From Bacteroidota bacterium (GTDB lineage: Bacteria; Bacteroidota; Ignavibacteria; Ignavibacteriales; Melioribacteraceae), in NCBI GenBank assembly GCA_018829545.1, contig JAHJTX010000156.1, positions 1 to 34,460 of the forward strand: DNA of 34,460 nucleotides, read 5' to 3'. This document shows positions 14,875-23,563 of this stretch, piece by piece; positions within the stretch are counted from its first letter, which is position 1, and every line of letters begins with the position of its first letter. The translations under genes were made by a program, and so were the position numbers. The notes below the pieces were generated by a model. The model searched no databases. It had not been told where the DNA came from and worked only from the letters and a program-made list of their open reading frames with translations.

Positions 14875-17493
14875 ATGACATTCGATTTTAACAAATTTAC
14901 TTTGAAAGCGCAGCAAACGATTCAAACCGCTGTTGAAATTGCTCAGAACTACACAAACCAAATAATTGAGCCTGAGCATATTTTGGCTGCAATGCTGCAG
15001 GATGCCGATAGCGTTTCGGTTTCAATTTTACAAAAAGCGGGCGTAAATGTTGACGGAATAAAAATTAAGATTGGAGCGCTACTCGAAAATCTTCCAAAGG
15101 TTTCCGGCGCTGGAGTAGGAAGCCAGCAGATGTCTCAGCAGACTGCAAAGCTGCTTGATAAATCTGCGAAGGAATCAGCAGATCTAAAAGATGAATATAT
15201 TTCTACAGAGCATCTGCTTCTAGCTCTTTCTGAGGATGACGGCAAGGCAGGTAAATTACTGATTGATTCCGGAATTAATAAAAATGTAATTCTTTCTGCA
15301 TTAAAAGATATTAGAGGTAGTCAAAGGGTAACAACGCAGAATCCCGAAGAAACGTATCAAGCATTAAAAAAATACGGCAGAAATTTAAATGAGCTCGCAA
15401 AACAAAACAAACTAGATCCGGTAATCGGACGGGATGAAGAAATTAGAAGAGTGCTTCAAGTTCTTTCGAGGAGGACTAAAAATAATCCAGTATTAATAGG
15501 CGAACCTGGAGTTGGCAAAACAGCAATCGCAGAAGGAATTGCTCATAGAATAGTTTCGGGAGATGTTCCGGAAAATCTTAAAACAAAAAACATCATCGCG
15601 CTTGATATGGGTCAGTTGGTTGCGGGCACTCAGTTCAGAGGACAGTTTGAAGAAAGAATGAAAGCTGTAATTAAGGAAGTACAAAATTCTAATGGCGAAG
15701 TTATTTTGTTTATCGATGAACTTCATCAACTAGTTGGCGCAGGAAAAACCGAAGGAGCGATGGACGCAGCAAATATTTTAAAACCAGCTCTTGCCAGAGG
15801 GGAGCTTCACGCAGTAGGCGCAACAACATTGAAAGAATACAAAAAGCATATCGAAAAAGATGCTGCGCTGGAAAGACGATTTCAACCCGTGCTCATTTCC
15901 GAACCCAATGAAGAGGATTCCATTTCAATACTCCGCGGCTTAAAAGAGAGATACGAAATTCATCACGGAGTAAGAATTACTGACGGCGCAATTGTTGCGG
16001 CTGTACAGTTTTCTAAAAGATACATATCCGATAGATTTCTTCCCGACAAGGCAATCGATTTAATTGACGAAGCTGCATCTAAGTTAAGAATTGAAATAAA
16101 TTCTATGCCGGAAGAATTAGATGCAATCGAAAGAAGAGTTAAGCAATTGGAAATTGAGCGCGAAGCATTGAAACGGGAGAAGGATAATGAATCTGCTCAA
16201 AGGCTGGAAGAATTAAAGGAAGAACTTGCTAATCTAGAGGAAGAAAGAATTTCTTTGCGGAATCATTGGAAAAGCGAAAAAGAAAGAATTGAAAAAATTC
16301 GCGAAATGAAAAATAATATCGAAAGTACAAAGCAAGTGGCTGATAAATATGAACGCGAAGGAAATTTCGGAAAGGTTGCGGAACTGCGGTATGGAGTAAT
16401 TTCTGATTTGGAGAAAAAATTAAAATCCGAAACAGAGGAGCTAAGTAAAATTCAGCGAAATAAAAAAATGCTAAAAGAGGAGGTTGATGCTGAGGATATC
16501 GCAGAAGTTGTTGCCAAATGGACTGGCATACCGGTAAATAAAATGCTGGAAGGTGAGCGAGGAAAATTGCTAAGACTCGAAGAAGAACTTCATAAAAGAG
16601 TAGTTGGGCAGAGCGATGCTGTTAGCGCCGTAGCAAATTCAATCCGCCGCTCTAGAGCAGGGCTTCATGATGCGAACAAACCAATTGGTTCGTTCATTTT
16701 TCTTGGAACTACCGGTGTTGGAAAAACCGAATTAGCAAGAACTTTAGCCGCATTTCTTTTTAACGATGAGCACTCGATGATTCGAATTGATATGTCTGAA
16801 TATATGGAAAAGCATTCTGTTTCGAGATTGATTGGGGCGCCTCCAGGTTATATCGGCTACGAAGAAGGCGGGCAATTAACCGAAGCTGTCCGCAGACGCC
16901 CTTACTCCGTGGTGCTGCTAGATGAAATTGAAAAAGCTCATCACGATGTCTTTAATATTCTTCTCCAGGTTCTCGATGATGGAAGACTTACCGATAATCA
17001 AGGTAGAACGGTTGATTTTAAAAACACGATTATAATAATGACATCGAATATTGGCTCTCAAATCATACAAGAAAAATTGAACCATGCGGATGAGAATAGT
17101 TTTGAGAACGCTTTGGGACAGATTAGAATTCAAATTTCTGAATTGTTGAGGAAAACTATTCGCCCGGAATTTCTAAACCGTATTGATGAAGTAGTTTTAT
17201 TTAAACCATTGAATAAGGATGAACTCTCTAAAATCATCGACATTCAACTTGAAAAGTTAGCCGCCATGCTTAGTCAAAAGAATATTTCGTTTGAGATTGA
17301 AGAAGACGCAAAGGAGTTTATACTAAAAGTCGGATACGATGTAACCTTTGGAGCGAGACCACTTAAGAGGACAATTCAAAGATATGTTGTTAATCCTCTA
17401 TCCACAGAACTACTAATGAATAATTTTGTATCTGGCGATACAATTAAAGCAAAATATCCCGGCGGAGGCGGATTGATTTTTGAAAAACAATAA
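14875..17493 (+). CDS. clpB: Disaggregase chaperone ClpB
   Basis: A full-length 872-residue ClpB/Hsp104 AAA+ protein. The N-domain is at 1-145, the first AAA+ module has Walker A G-E-P-G-V-G-K-T (209-216) and Walker B V-I-L-F-I-D-E-L (276-283), and the coiled-coil middle domain at about 400-530 separates ClpB from ClpA/ClpC. The second AAA+ module has G-T-T-G-V-G-K-T at about 610 and a Walker B V-V-L-L-D-E-I-E-K-A. The first G-x4-G-K-T proline of the usual second Walker A is Thr here. It works with DnaK to extract and refold aggregated proteins. AAGGTG precedes the ATG. I see no CIRCE or other heat-shock operator in the 62-base upstream gap. The next gene is 58 bases downstream. Confidence 0.97.
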   Translation: MTFDFNKFTLKAQQTIQTAVEIAQNYTNQIIEPEHILAAMLQDADSVSVSILQKAGVNVDGIKIKIGALLENLPKVSGAGVGSQQMSQQTAKLLDKSAKESADLKDEYISTEHLLLALSEDDGKAGKLLIDSGINKNVILSALKDIRGSQRVTTQNPEETYQALKKYGRNLNELAKQNKLDPVIGRDEEIRRVLQVLSRRTKNNPVLIGEPGVGKTAIAEGIAHRIVSGDVPENLKTKNIIALDMGQLVAGTQFRGQFEERMKAVIKEVQNSNGEVILFIDELHQLVGAGKTEGAMDAANILKPALARGELHAVGATTLKEYKKHIEKDAALERRFQPVLISEPNEEDSISILRGLKERYEIHHGVRITDGAIVAAVQFSKRYISDRFLPDKAIDLIDEAASKLRIEINSMPEELDAIERRVKQLEIEREALKREKDNESAQRLEELKEELANLEEERISLRNHWKSEKERIEKIREMKNNIESTKQVADKYEREGNFGKVAELRYGVISDLEKKLKSETEELSKIQRNKKMLKEEVDAEDIAEVVAKWTGIPVNKMLEGERGKLLRLEEELHKRVVGQSDAVSAVANSIRRSRAGLHDANKPIGSFIFLGTTGVGKTELARTLAAFLFNDEHSMIRIDMSEYMEKHSVSRLIGAPPGYIGYEEGGQLTEAVRRRPYSVVLLDEIEKAHHDVFNILLQVLDDGRLTDNQGRTVDFKNTIIIMTSNIGSQIIQEKLNHADENSFENALGQIRIQISELLRKTIRPEFLNRIDEVVLFKPLNKDELSKIIDIQLEKLAAMLSQKNISFEIEEDAKEFILKVGYDVTFGARPLKRTIQRYVVNPLSTELLMNNFVSGDTIKAKYPGGGGLIFEKQ

Positions 17494-17551
17494 ACAGAGC
17501 GCTCAGTCACTCAAAATATATTAGCAGAAAAAGATATAAATAAAATGGAGA

Positions 17552-18076
17552 ATGGTATTGAAAAATCGCCCTGTAAATACAGAATACCCGGAATGGTATC
17601 AGCAATATGTAGACGCCGTTGCTGACGGTGATATTGTAGAAGCATTGAAAAACCAATTAAAAGAATCTGCCGAGTTATTAAATGAGATTTCCAAAGAAAA
17701 ATCATCTCACAGATATGCCGAAGGGAAATGGAGTATTAAAGAACTGTTGGGACACGTCATTGACGCTGAAAGGATTTTATCTTACCGCTTGCTGAGATTT
17801 GCAAGGAAAGATAAAACGGATCTTTCTCAGTATGATCACGATGAATATGTTATTAACTCACAAAACGACGTTGACAGCTTTGAAGATTTGAAAAAAGAAT
17901 TTCGTTTTGTTAGAAAATCGACTTTGATGCTGTTGAGCAAATTAAACGATGAAGCATGGCTTTTAACCGGCTGCTCAGGAGGCAAATCCTTTACCGTTAG
18001 AGCAATGGCATTTATAATTGCCGGACACGAAAAGCATCATATGAAAATTTTGAAAGAAAAATATTTGGATAAATAA
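17552..18076 (+). CDS. DinB-fold (DinB_2) protein, possible metal-dependent thiol transferase or hydrolase
   Basis: A 174-residue four-helix DinB_2-type protein. The conserved W-S-I-K-E-L-L-G-H-V-I-D-A-E-R (about 59-73) supplies the first His, and G-H-E-K-H-H-M-K-I-L (about 158-167) supplies the others, forming the three-His metal site of the family. Relatives include YfiT-like hydrolases and bacillithiol/mycothiol transferases; the substrate here is unknown. The ATG at 17552 is only two bases after GGAG; a TTG at 17558 would have better spacing, so the start is uncertain by two codons. It follows clpB on the same strand. Confidence 0.82.
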   Translation: MVLKNRPVNTEYPEWYQQYVDAVADGDIVEALKNQLKESAELLNEISKEKSSHRYAEGKWSIKELLGHVIDAERILSYRLLRFARKDKTDLSQYDHDEYVINSQNDVDSFEDLKKEFRFVRKSTLMLLSKLNDEAWLLTGCSGGKSFTVRAMAFIIAGHEKHHMKILKEKYLDK

Positions 18077-18160
18077 AGGATTTACTTTCGGGAGCCTGTC
18101 TTGGGCGCTAGTATACCTACTATTAGTCGAAAATACTTCTGATCGTAATTTTTTGTGGCA

Positions 18161-18263
18161 CTTCGTGTCTTCTTCTTGGAACTTCGTGTAACAAAAAACA
18201 TTTCACTATGTCCACGAAGAAAAACTTGCACGAACTTGTATGCCTCTGGCATAAGACACGAAG
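18161..18263. repeat. Palindromic CTTCGTG/CACGAAG intergenic element
   Basis: CTTCGTGTCTT (18161-18171) is the perfect inverse of AAGACACGAAG (18253-18263). Inside are a second CTTCGTG (18182-18188) and an opposing CACGAAG (18213-18219), so the arrangement is two forward and two reverse copies. A short TGCC/GGCA hairpin lies at 18241-18251. It is noncoding and looks like a decayed interspersed repeat. A related fragment is at 33061-33087. Confidence 0.6.
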
Positions 18264-18285
18264 GATTTATTTTCGAGCAAATTAA

Positions 18286-18424
18286 CTTTAAAACTCATCT
18301 TACGTAAAAGGATAAAAATTGTAGGGCGATCCGCTGAATCGATTAGTCAATTTAGTTCAAATTATTCAATTAATGAGCGAAACAGAGTTTCGCTCTACAT
18401 TTTTGCGTAACATGAGTTTAAAAG
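18286..18424. repeat. MITE-like element with about 30-base imperfect terminal inverted repeats
   Basis: The left end (18286-18324, CTTTAAAACTCATCTTACGT onward to TTGTAG) is an imperfect inverse of the right end (18395-18424, CTACATTTTTGCGTAACATG then AGTTTAAAAG). The left arm carries a short extra stretch. An internal perfect hairpin, GAGCGAAAC with GTTTCGCTC around AGA, lies at 18375-18395. No transposase frame is inside. The right end overlaps the stop codon and last codon of the beta-barrel gene, so that gene's terminus may have been set by the insertion. Confidence 0.65.
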
Positions 18425-19566
18425 TAATATTCCAACTGAAGATATATTGTGCTGGGATAGTACCAATACTCGCTTGAACTTTTTCCGTAAAACACCTGAC
18501 CGCCGATGGCTGTGTAAATATTATCCGACAAAGAATAATTTGCGCTCAATCCCGTGAATCCGCTGCCATCATTAAGATTGCTAATCTCAGTGAGAGTAAA
18601 AGTAAGCAGCGGTGTAAATTGGTACATGGCGCTGAAGGCTAAATAGTTTTTTCCAAGATTTAAAATATCACCTTCAATAAGTTTGTCGAACTCATAATTA
18701 GATTTACTCAGTTTTCCAGCGCCATTATGCTGGTATTCAATGAGAGCATAAATATTTTGAGTGAATTGATAGTCCGCACCTAAAATAAAATGGACATAAT
18801 TGGCGACACTCTTAAAGGACACAATGCTTTCTCCGCGCACACCCGCATCAAAAAAGTTTCCCGCAAAATCCAAACCGCCAATCAATCTCTCATCAAATCT
18901 TCCGGAGATAATTGCAACATCAAATTCGGAAATATTTGTTCGAAACCTAAAACCGTAATTACTGTTTCGAAGAACTTCTTTGGGATTATAAACAAGGTGA
19001 AGATCGGTAAAACTGTCGAAACTAAATTTAGCCGTTACCGCATCTGCGCCGTCTTGTTCTAGTTTATAAAATGACGTGGGATTTATCGGATTAAAAAGAT
19101 CTGTCGGATTCCAGACTCTGCCTGTTCCCCAGGAAATTCGCTGTCTGCCGATTATAATATTTCCCCAATTAAATCCCTGCCGGAAATACAATCTGTCAAT
19201 TAAACTCAGCGCCGTAAAATTACCACTCGTTTTGACAACGGATAGATTGGCTAATTGTCGGCTAGATTTTTTTGCTTCCGAAATAAAGAAAGCAGATAAA
19301 TCATCGTACAATAATAAGGACGATTCAATCTCTGCGGCAATTCTACTGTTTTCAGAAATGTAGAAGGCGGGTTTTAATCTAACCCGCGTCAGATTCATTT
19401 TTATTGCGCCGGCTAAATTATAGGAATTTGCTTGCTGCTGATTGAACAATTGTAAGATCGGCATGGTAATAACGTATCCGGTAAATTCGAATTCGGGTTG
19501 TGCAATTGTTTTTATGTTTATAAATAGAGTACAGAAGAGAACAGTTACTGAAAAAATCTTTTTCAT
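18418..19566 (-). CDS. Outer membrane beta-barrel protein linked to LolA-like/ABC operon
   Basis: A 382-residue protein with a signal peptide (K-K-I-F start, cleavage near I-A-Q). Its mature part has many alternating strands and ends with L-Q-L-E-Y-Y-F, the aromatic terminus of outer membrane barrels. The segment I-I-I-G-R-Q-R-I-S-W-G-T-G-R-V-W-N-P-T-D-L-F-N-P (about 136-159) is typical of DUF1302-like/alginate-export-like barrels. The ATG overlaps the ATPase stop as ATGA, so it belongs to the ABC operon. The natural reading is an outer membrane receiver or channel for cargo moved by the upstream LolA-like protein and ABC transporter. The last two codons overlap a MITE-like repeat end. Confidence 0.82.
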   Translation of the reverse strand: MKKIFSVTVLFCTLFINIKTIAQPEFEFTGYVITMPILQLFNQQQANSYNLAGAIKMNLTRVRLKPAFYISENSRIAAEIESSLLLYDDLSAFFISEAKKSSRQLANLSVVKTSGNFTALSLIDRLYFRQGFNWGNIIIGRQRISWGTGRVWNPTDLFNPINPTSFYKLEQDGADAVTAKFSFDSFTDLHLVYNPKEVLRNSNYGFRFRTNISEFDVAIISGRFDERLIGGLDFAGNFFDAGVRGESIVSFKSVANYVHFILGADYQFTQNIYALIEYQHNGAGKLSKSNYEFDKLIEGDILNLGKNYLAFSAMYQFTPLLTFTLTEISNLNDGSGFTGLSANYSLSDNIYTAIGGQVFYGKSSSEYWYYPSTIYLQLEYYF

Positions 19567-20237
19567 TTCAAATCCAGTTTTCCGTCCCTCAAAAGGATTA
19601 GCCTCTTTGCTCTCTCAATCACCTGATTATCGTGAGAAGAAAAAATAAATGTAATGTTTTTATCTCTGTTCATTTTTTCCATCAGATCAAGAAGTTTGCC
19701 GCCAGTAACCGAATCAAGATTTGCGGTTGGTTCATCGGCAAAAACAATTTCCGGATCATTTACAATTGCCCGCGCAACGGCAACTCGCTGCTGCTGTCCG
19801 CCGCTCATTTCGTTGGGTCTTTTGTATGCAAGATCTTTTATTTCAAGTTCATCCAGCAAACTAAGCGCTTTACTTCTTCTTTCGGATTCTGGAATTCCCA
19901 ACAGCATCATACTGAATTCAATATTTTCAATTGCAGAAAGTACAGGAATTAAATTATATGCTTGAAAAACAAATCCGAATTTATTCAATCGAAGAGCGGA
20001 AAGTTCTTTTCTCTTTTTGATTGTTATGTCACTACCCTCTAAAAATATTTTTCCGTTTGTAGGCTTATCCAAAGCTCCAATTACATTAAGCAGAGTAGTT
20101 TTCCCGGAGCCTGAAGGTCCCGCAATTACGGTAAACTCGCCGCGCTCGAAAGAAAGATTAATATCTTTGAGTGCCTCAACAGGAACTCCATTATCGCTGT
20201 AAGTCTTATCTAAGTTTTCGGTTTTAATTAAATCCAT
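19563..20237 (-). CDS. ABC transporter ATPase, LolD/MacB type
   Basis: A 224-residue ATPase with Walker A A-G-P-S-G-S-G-K-T-T (39-48), Q-loop F-V-F-Q-A-Y-N-L-I-P, signature M-S-G-G-Q-Q-Q-R-V-A-V-A-R (143-155), Walker B I-V-F-A-D-E-P-T-A-N-L-D and a switch His in S-S-H-D. The sequence and the two FtsX-type permeases place it in the LolD/MacB/FtsE class, which extracts substrates from the outer leaflet of the inner membrane by mechanotransmission rather than transport through a channel. AGAGGA precedes the ATG. It sits nine bases after the permease gene and overlaps the barrel gene. Confidence 0.93.
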   Translation of the reverse strand: MDLIKTENLDKTYSDNGVPVEALKDINLSFERGEFTVIAGPSGSGKTTLLNVIGALDKPTNGKIFLEGSDITIKKRKELSALRLNKFGFVFQAYNLIPVLSAIENIEFSMMLLGIPESERRSKALSLLDELEIKDLAYKRPNEMSGGQQQRVAVARAIVNDPEIVFADEPTANLDSVTGGKLLDLMEKMNRDKNITFIFSSHDNQVIERAKRLILLRDGKLDLK

Positions 20238-20246
20238 AAAATCCTC

Positions 20247-21461
20247 TTATACGTGTCTTATTGCAGTTACAGGTTGAAGCTTTACGGCTCTATATGCAGG
20301 ATAAAAAGCGCCGATAATTGATATCAACGGAATAGTAAGCAGCAAAGAAATCAAATTTTCCATTGAGAGTTTAGGATAGAGAATTGCTCCAATTCCGAAA
20401 GAATCCAGACTCTCTGCAAAAGAACTTAAATCTATTCCGTTAATCAGAACGCCTTTGTACAGAACCCAGCCAAGCACAACTCCGATAATTGTTCCCAGCA
20501 GCCCAATTAAAAAAGCTTCGAGAACAATCATATTTACTATTTTGCCATTTTTCATCCCTATTGCCATTAGAACTCCTATTTCCTGAGTCCTTTCATAAAC
20601 AGCCATAAGCATGGCATTTATTATTCCGAATATTAATGCAAGTCCAATAATAAAATTAATAACGTAAATCATTTCCTTGTACATGTCCAACTGCATAACC
20701 AATAAGGGAAGCACTTCGTCATAGGAAAGAACTTCAAATCTCTCACCCAATTTTGATTCGATTTCATCAGCTGCTTGCGGTGCGAAATGATAGTCCTTTG
20801 TAATGATTGCCAATTCGTGATACTCAGCGCCGAGTTCAAGCATATTTTGCGCATCGGTAATAGGAACGTATATATATGCTTTGTTGTATTCTGAATCGGG
20901 CGAGCGGAATATTCCAATTACGCGGAATACATCCGAACCAATTGAACCGTCCTTCATATTTGCCATGCAAACGATTTTATCTCCAATATCAACCTGGAGT
21001 TTTTCCGAAAGAGTAGTTCCAATTAATACTTCTCGAATTCCGGTTTCAAAATATTTGCCTTTAACAACCGAGCTGATGATGATCGACACATTTTTTTCTA
21101 ATTCGGGATCAACGCCGAATAGAAATATTCCGGATGAGTTGTTAGCGCTGCTTATTAATCCGAATGTTATTACGCGTTTACTGTAAAAAGAAACGTGTTC
21201 ATTTTCGATGGCAGCTTGCTCAGCGGCGTTGTTATCGGGAATTGTATTTTGAACAATCTTGTTGTCAATAAATCCGTTCTTATGAATTTGAATATGCGAT
21301 GTACTCAAATTGATTTGGTTGAAAAGCATTTGATAAAGCATACCGTTCTGCAACGCATCCATGCAGATCGCCGCAACAATTCCGACTATCACGGAACTTA
21401 AAACAATTATCGACCGGCGTTTATTACGCCAGATATTTCTCCACGCAATTTTTATCAACAT
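20247..21461 (-). CDS. FtsX-type ABC permease, second of the pair
   Basis: A 404-residue MacB/LolC/E-like permease. It opens with K-I-A-W-R-N-I-W-R-N-K-R-R-S, the conserved cytoplasmic hook, then a first membrane helix at about 17-37. A large periplasmic MacB_PCD region spans about 40-265, and three C-terminal helices form the FtsX domain, ending with Y-P-A-Y-R-A-V-K-L-Q-P-V-T-A-I-R. The E-R-T-Q-E-I-G-V-L-M-A-I-G-M coupling helix motif touches the ATPase. It is four bases after the other permease, so the transporter is probably a heterodimer, as in LolCE. The cargo is not shown by sequence. Confidence 0.9.
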   Translation of the reverse strand: MLIKIAWRNIWRNKRRSIIVLSSVIVGIVAAICMDALQNGMLYQMLFNQINLSTSHIQIHKNGFIDNKIVQNTIPDNNAAEQAAIENEHVSFYSKRVITFGLISSANNSSGIFLFGVDPELEKNVSIIISSVVKGKYFETGIREVLIGTTLSEKLQVDIGDKIVCMANMKDGSIGSDVFRVIGIFRSPDSEYNKAYIYVPITDAQNMLELGAEYHELAIITKDYHFAPQAADEIESKLGERFEVLSYDEVLPLLVMQLDMYKEMIYVINFIIGLALIFGIINAMLMAVYERTQEIGVLMAIGMKNGKIVNMIVLEAFLIGLLGTIIGVVLGWVLYKGVLINGIDLSSFAESLDSFGIGAILYPKLSMENLISLLLTIPLISIIGAFYPAYRAVKLQPVTAIRHV

Positions 21462-21465
21462 AGCA

Positions 21466-22695
21466 TTATGTATATCTAATTCCTTTGAGTGGTTCTAATT
21501 TATATACTTTGTACGCCGGATAAAGAACGGAAATTATAGAAATCACGAAAATAACCAATGAGGTATTTAAGAAAATAATCAAATCGACTGAAGATTCAAT
21601 AATTGGGAGGAAACCGTATTCTTCGTACATCTGTTCGAACTCAGCGCCAAGAGTGATCGGGTTATTATGAATGTATGAATTAATTCCATATCCAATTAAG
21701 TCTCCAAGCAGTATTCCTATTGAAGCAATGAAAACAGTTTCCATTATTATCAAAGTAACGAGCTTTATTTGAGGCATGCCTATTGAAAGAGAAACGCCGA
21801 ATTCTTTGAATCTTTCCGTAACCGACATTAAGACAGTATTTAAAATTCCGAATGCAACTATGATAACCAAAATCAAAAGCATCAGCGCACCGCTCACATT
21901 ATCGAGGTCAATTGACTGTTTAAATTCAGGAAGAACCTCGCCCCAATCAAGGACAACAAGAGAGGCATCATTAATTTTATTCTGCAATCCAGTCTTAACT
22001 TCATCCAAGTCGCCCTGCGAACTAAGTGTAATAACAATTGAATGGATGCGGTTTTCCATCGCCAATAATTCCTGCGCGCTATTTAACGCGACGAACACTG
22101 CAGACAAATCCATTTCCGGATTGCCAAATTTTACTGTTCCGCTGATTTTAAATTTTAGATTTCCCAGCGAACCATCAATGCCCTGCGAAAGGACAACTAC
22201 TTCGTCTCCAATTTTGGCGTTAAGATTTTTTAAAAGTTTATATCCAACGACTATATCGTAACTGGTATCGGAAGCGAAAAAACTTCCCTCCATTAGTCTA
22301 TTCATAATAGTAGTTGATGCAGATTCATGTTTTGGCGAGAATCCGATTAGCGCGGCGCCTTGAGAATTGTTTTTGAAACTTATCAGCCCGCCGCTCATTA
22401 CCCGCGGAGCAAATCCCTTAATAAGTTTGTTTTCAGAAAGAATATTCTGCAGCTCTTGGGAGAATTTAAAGTTCTTTGTAAGCGAATTATCTTTTTGGAA
22501 TCCCGCTTTCTGAACTTGAATATAGCCTGAGAAAAGATTGAGAACGTATTTTATATTAACATCGTAAGTGCCAATTTGAACTCCGCGCATAGCAATTGCA
22601 GTCATCGTTGCAAACACAATTGCAATTAGAGTAAGTAAAGACCTTCTCTTATTGCGCCAGATGTTTCTCCAACTGAGTTTTAAGAGAAGTCCCAC
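21466..22695 (-). CDS. FtsX-type ABC permease, first of the pair
   Basis: A 409-residue paralogue of the next permease, with the same topology: K-L-S-W-R-N-I-W-R-N-K-R-R-S at the N-terminus, one membrane helix, a large periplasmic domain, and three helices ending in Y-P-A-Y-K-V-Y-K-L-E-P-L-K-G-I-R. The coupling motif is E-R-F-K-E-F-G-V-S-L-S-I-G-M. The start is GTG, directly abutting the TAA of the LolA-like gene. An AGAGGA ribosome binding site lies inside that upstream gene, so translation is probably coupled. The two permeases are clearly diverged, consistent with a heterodimer. Confidence 0.9.
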   Translation of the reverse strand: MGLLLKLSWRNIWRNKRRSLLTLIAIVFATMTAIAMRGVQIGTYDVNIKYVLNLFSGYIQVQKAGFQKDNSLTKNFKFSQELQNILSENKLIKGFAPRVMSGGLISFKNNSQGAALIGFSPKHESASTTIMNRLMEGSFFASDTSYDIVVGYKLLKNLNAKIGDEVVVLSQGIDGSLGNLKFKISGTVKFGNPEMDLSAVFVALNSAQELLAMENRIHSIVITLSSQGDLDEVKTGLQNKINDASLVVLDWGEVLPEFKQSIDLDNVSGALMLLILVIIVAFGILNTVLMSVTERFKEFGVSLSIGMPQIKLVTLIIMETVFIASIGILLGDLIGYGINSYIHNNPITLGAEFEQMYEEYGFLPIIESSVDLIIFLNTSLVIFVISIISVLYPAYKVYKLEPLKGIRYT

Positions 22696-23433
22696 TTAGT
22701 TTCCTCTTTCCAATTCTTGAAACGAAAAAGTACGCGATGGAATTTTAACATCAAATTTCATGTCAATAACCTTCATCTCAGTTGAACTGCCTTCTTTGGA
22801 AGTATTTATCATTCTCCAAATTGTCGGCATCTTTTTTCCGTTAAGAGTTTTAACTTCTTCAAACTCCATGTACCTTTTCATGTTTCCTTTTTCATCAAAG
22901 TAATCTAACCGCGTAGGAATAAAATCAGATTTACGCACCCAGTAATGAATTTCCCCCCACACTACGGCAACGTCAGGATTTGGAATTAATTCAACCCCCC
23001 AGCACAATTCGCCGCTCAAGGTTTTATCGGGCAAAAACTTGTGTTTATAATCTTTTTCGAGGTTGGATTCTCTAACTAAATCATCATTCGTAAAATCCGA
23101 TCCATTCCACGATTGAAGCATCATTGAAGGAGGGATTTTAATTGTAGTTTCGGTATTCTTTAAGTAGTTCCACATTTCGTTGCCGATCTTTAGCGTTTTA
23201 TTTCCGCGCTCTCTTTTTGGCGAATCAATAATAATCAGAGCTTTTTCATTTCCAACCCACCAGCTTCTCATTTTAAGAGTTCTTTCGTAATCGGGATTAA
23301 CAACGGTCATGGAAATTTCGCCATAAGCATTTTCGCCTTTAATAACGTTTTCTGCTTTCTTAATGATCTCCATTGCGGATTGGGAGAAGACTTGCGATGT
23401 GATTGCAATTAAAAAAAAGATTAGCTTTTTCAT
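22696..23433 (-). CDS. LolA-like outer membrane lipoprotein-sorting protein
   Basis: A periplasmic protein of about 245 residues. The signal peptide K-K-L-I-F-F-L-I-A-I ends near V-F-S-Q at residue 18. The mature part is of the LolA_like (PF17131-type) family: S-P-K-R-E-R-G-N-K-T-L-K-I-G-N-E-M-W-N-Y-L and G-S-D-F-T-N-D-D-L-V, then the strand R-L-D-Y-F-D-E-K-G-N-M-K-R-Y-M. These proteins have the lipid-binding half-barrel of LolA/LolB and carry lipid or acyl groups across the periplasm. The true start is ATG 23433, preceded by AAGGG; the frame extends upstream for 33 codons without a signal peptide. It is the first gene of the operon, before the ABC permeases. Confidence 0.88.
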   Translation of the reverse strand: MKKLIFFLIAITSQVFSQSAMEIIKKAENVIKGENAYGEISMTVVNPDYERTLKMRSWWVGNEKALIIIDSPKRERGNKTLKIGNEMWNYLKNTETTIKIPPSMMLQSWNGSDFTNDDLVRESNLEKDYKHKFLPDKTLSGELCWGVELIPNPDVAVVWGEIHYWVRKSDFIPTRLDYFDEKGNMKRYMEFEEVKTLNGKKMPTIWRMINTSKEGSSTEMKVIDMKFDVKIPSRTFSFQELERGN

Positions 23434-23563
23434 AACAGCCCTTAAAATGAATATGCGGTCATTCAAAAAATATTTTATTTTGGAACGAAAGTCAATTTTA
23501 ATATGAATTTTGAACGCAAGCACACGCGCCAATTTATCATAATAATTTCAATAGCCGTAAAAT

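Noticed and set aside
19654-19965. 103-residue serine-rich + strand frame
   Set aside because: It is antisense to the ATPase gene; the serine-rich composition is the mirror of its coding bias.
21776-22261. 161-residue + strand frame
   Set aside because: It lies wholly inside the first FtsX-type permease gene on the other strand, has no ribosome binding site and no recognisable domain.
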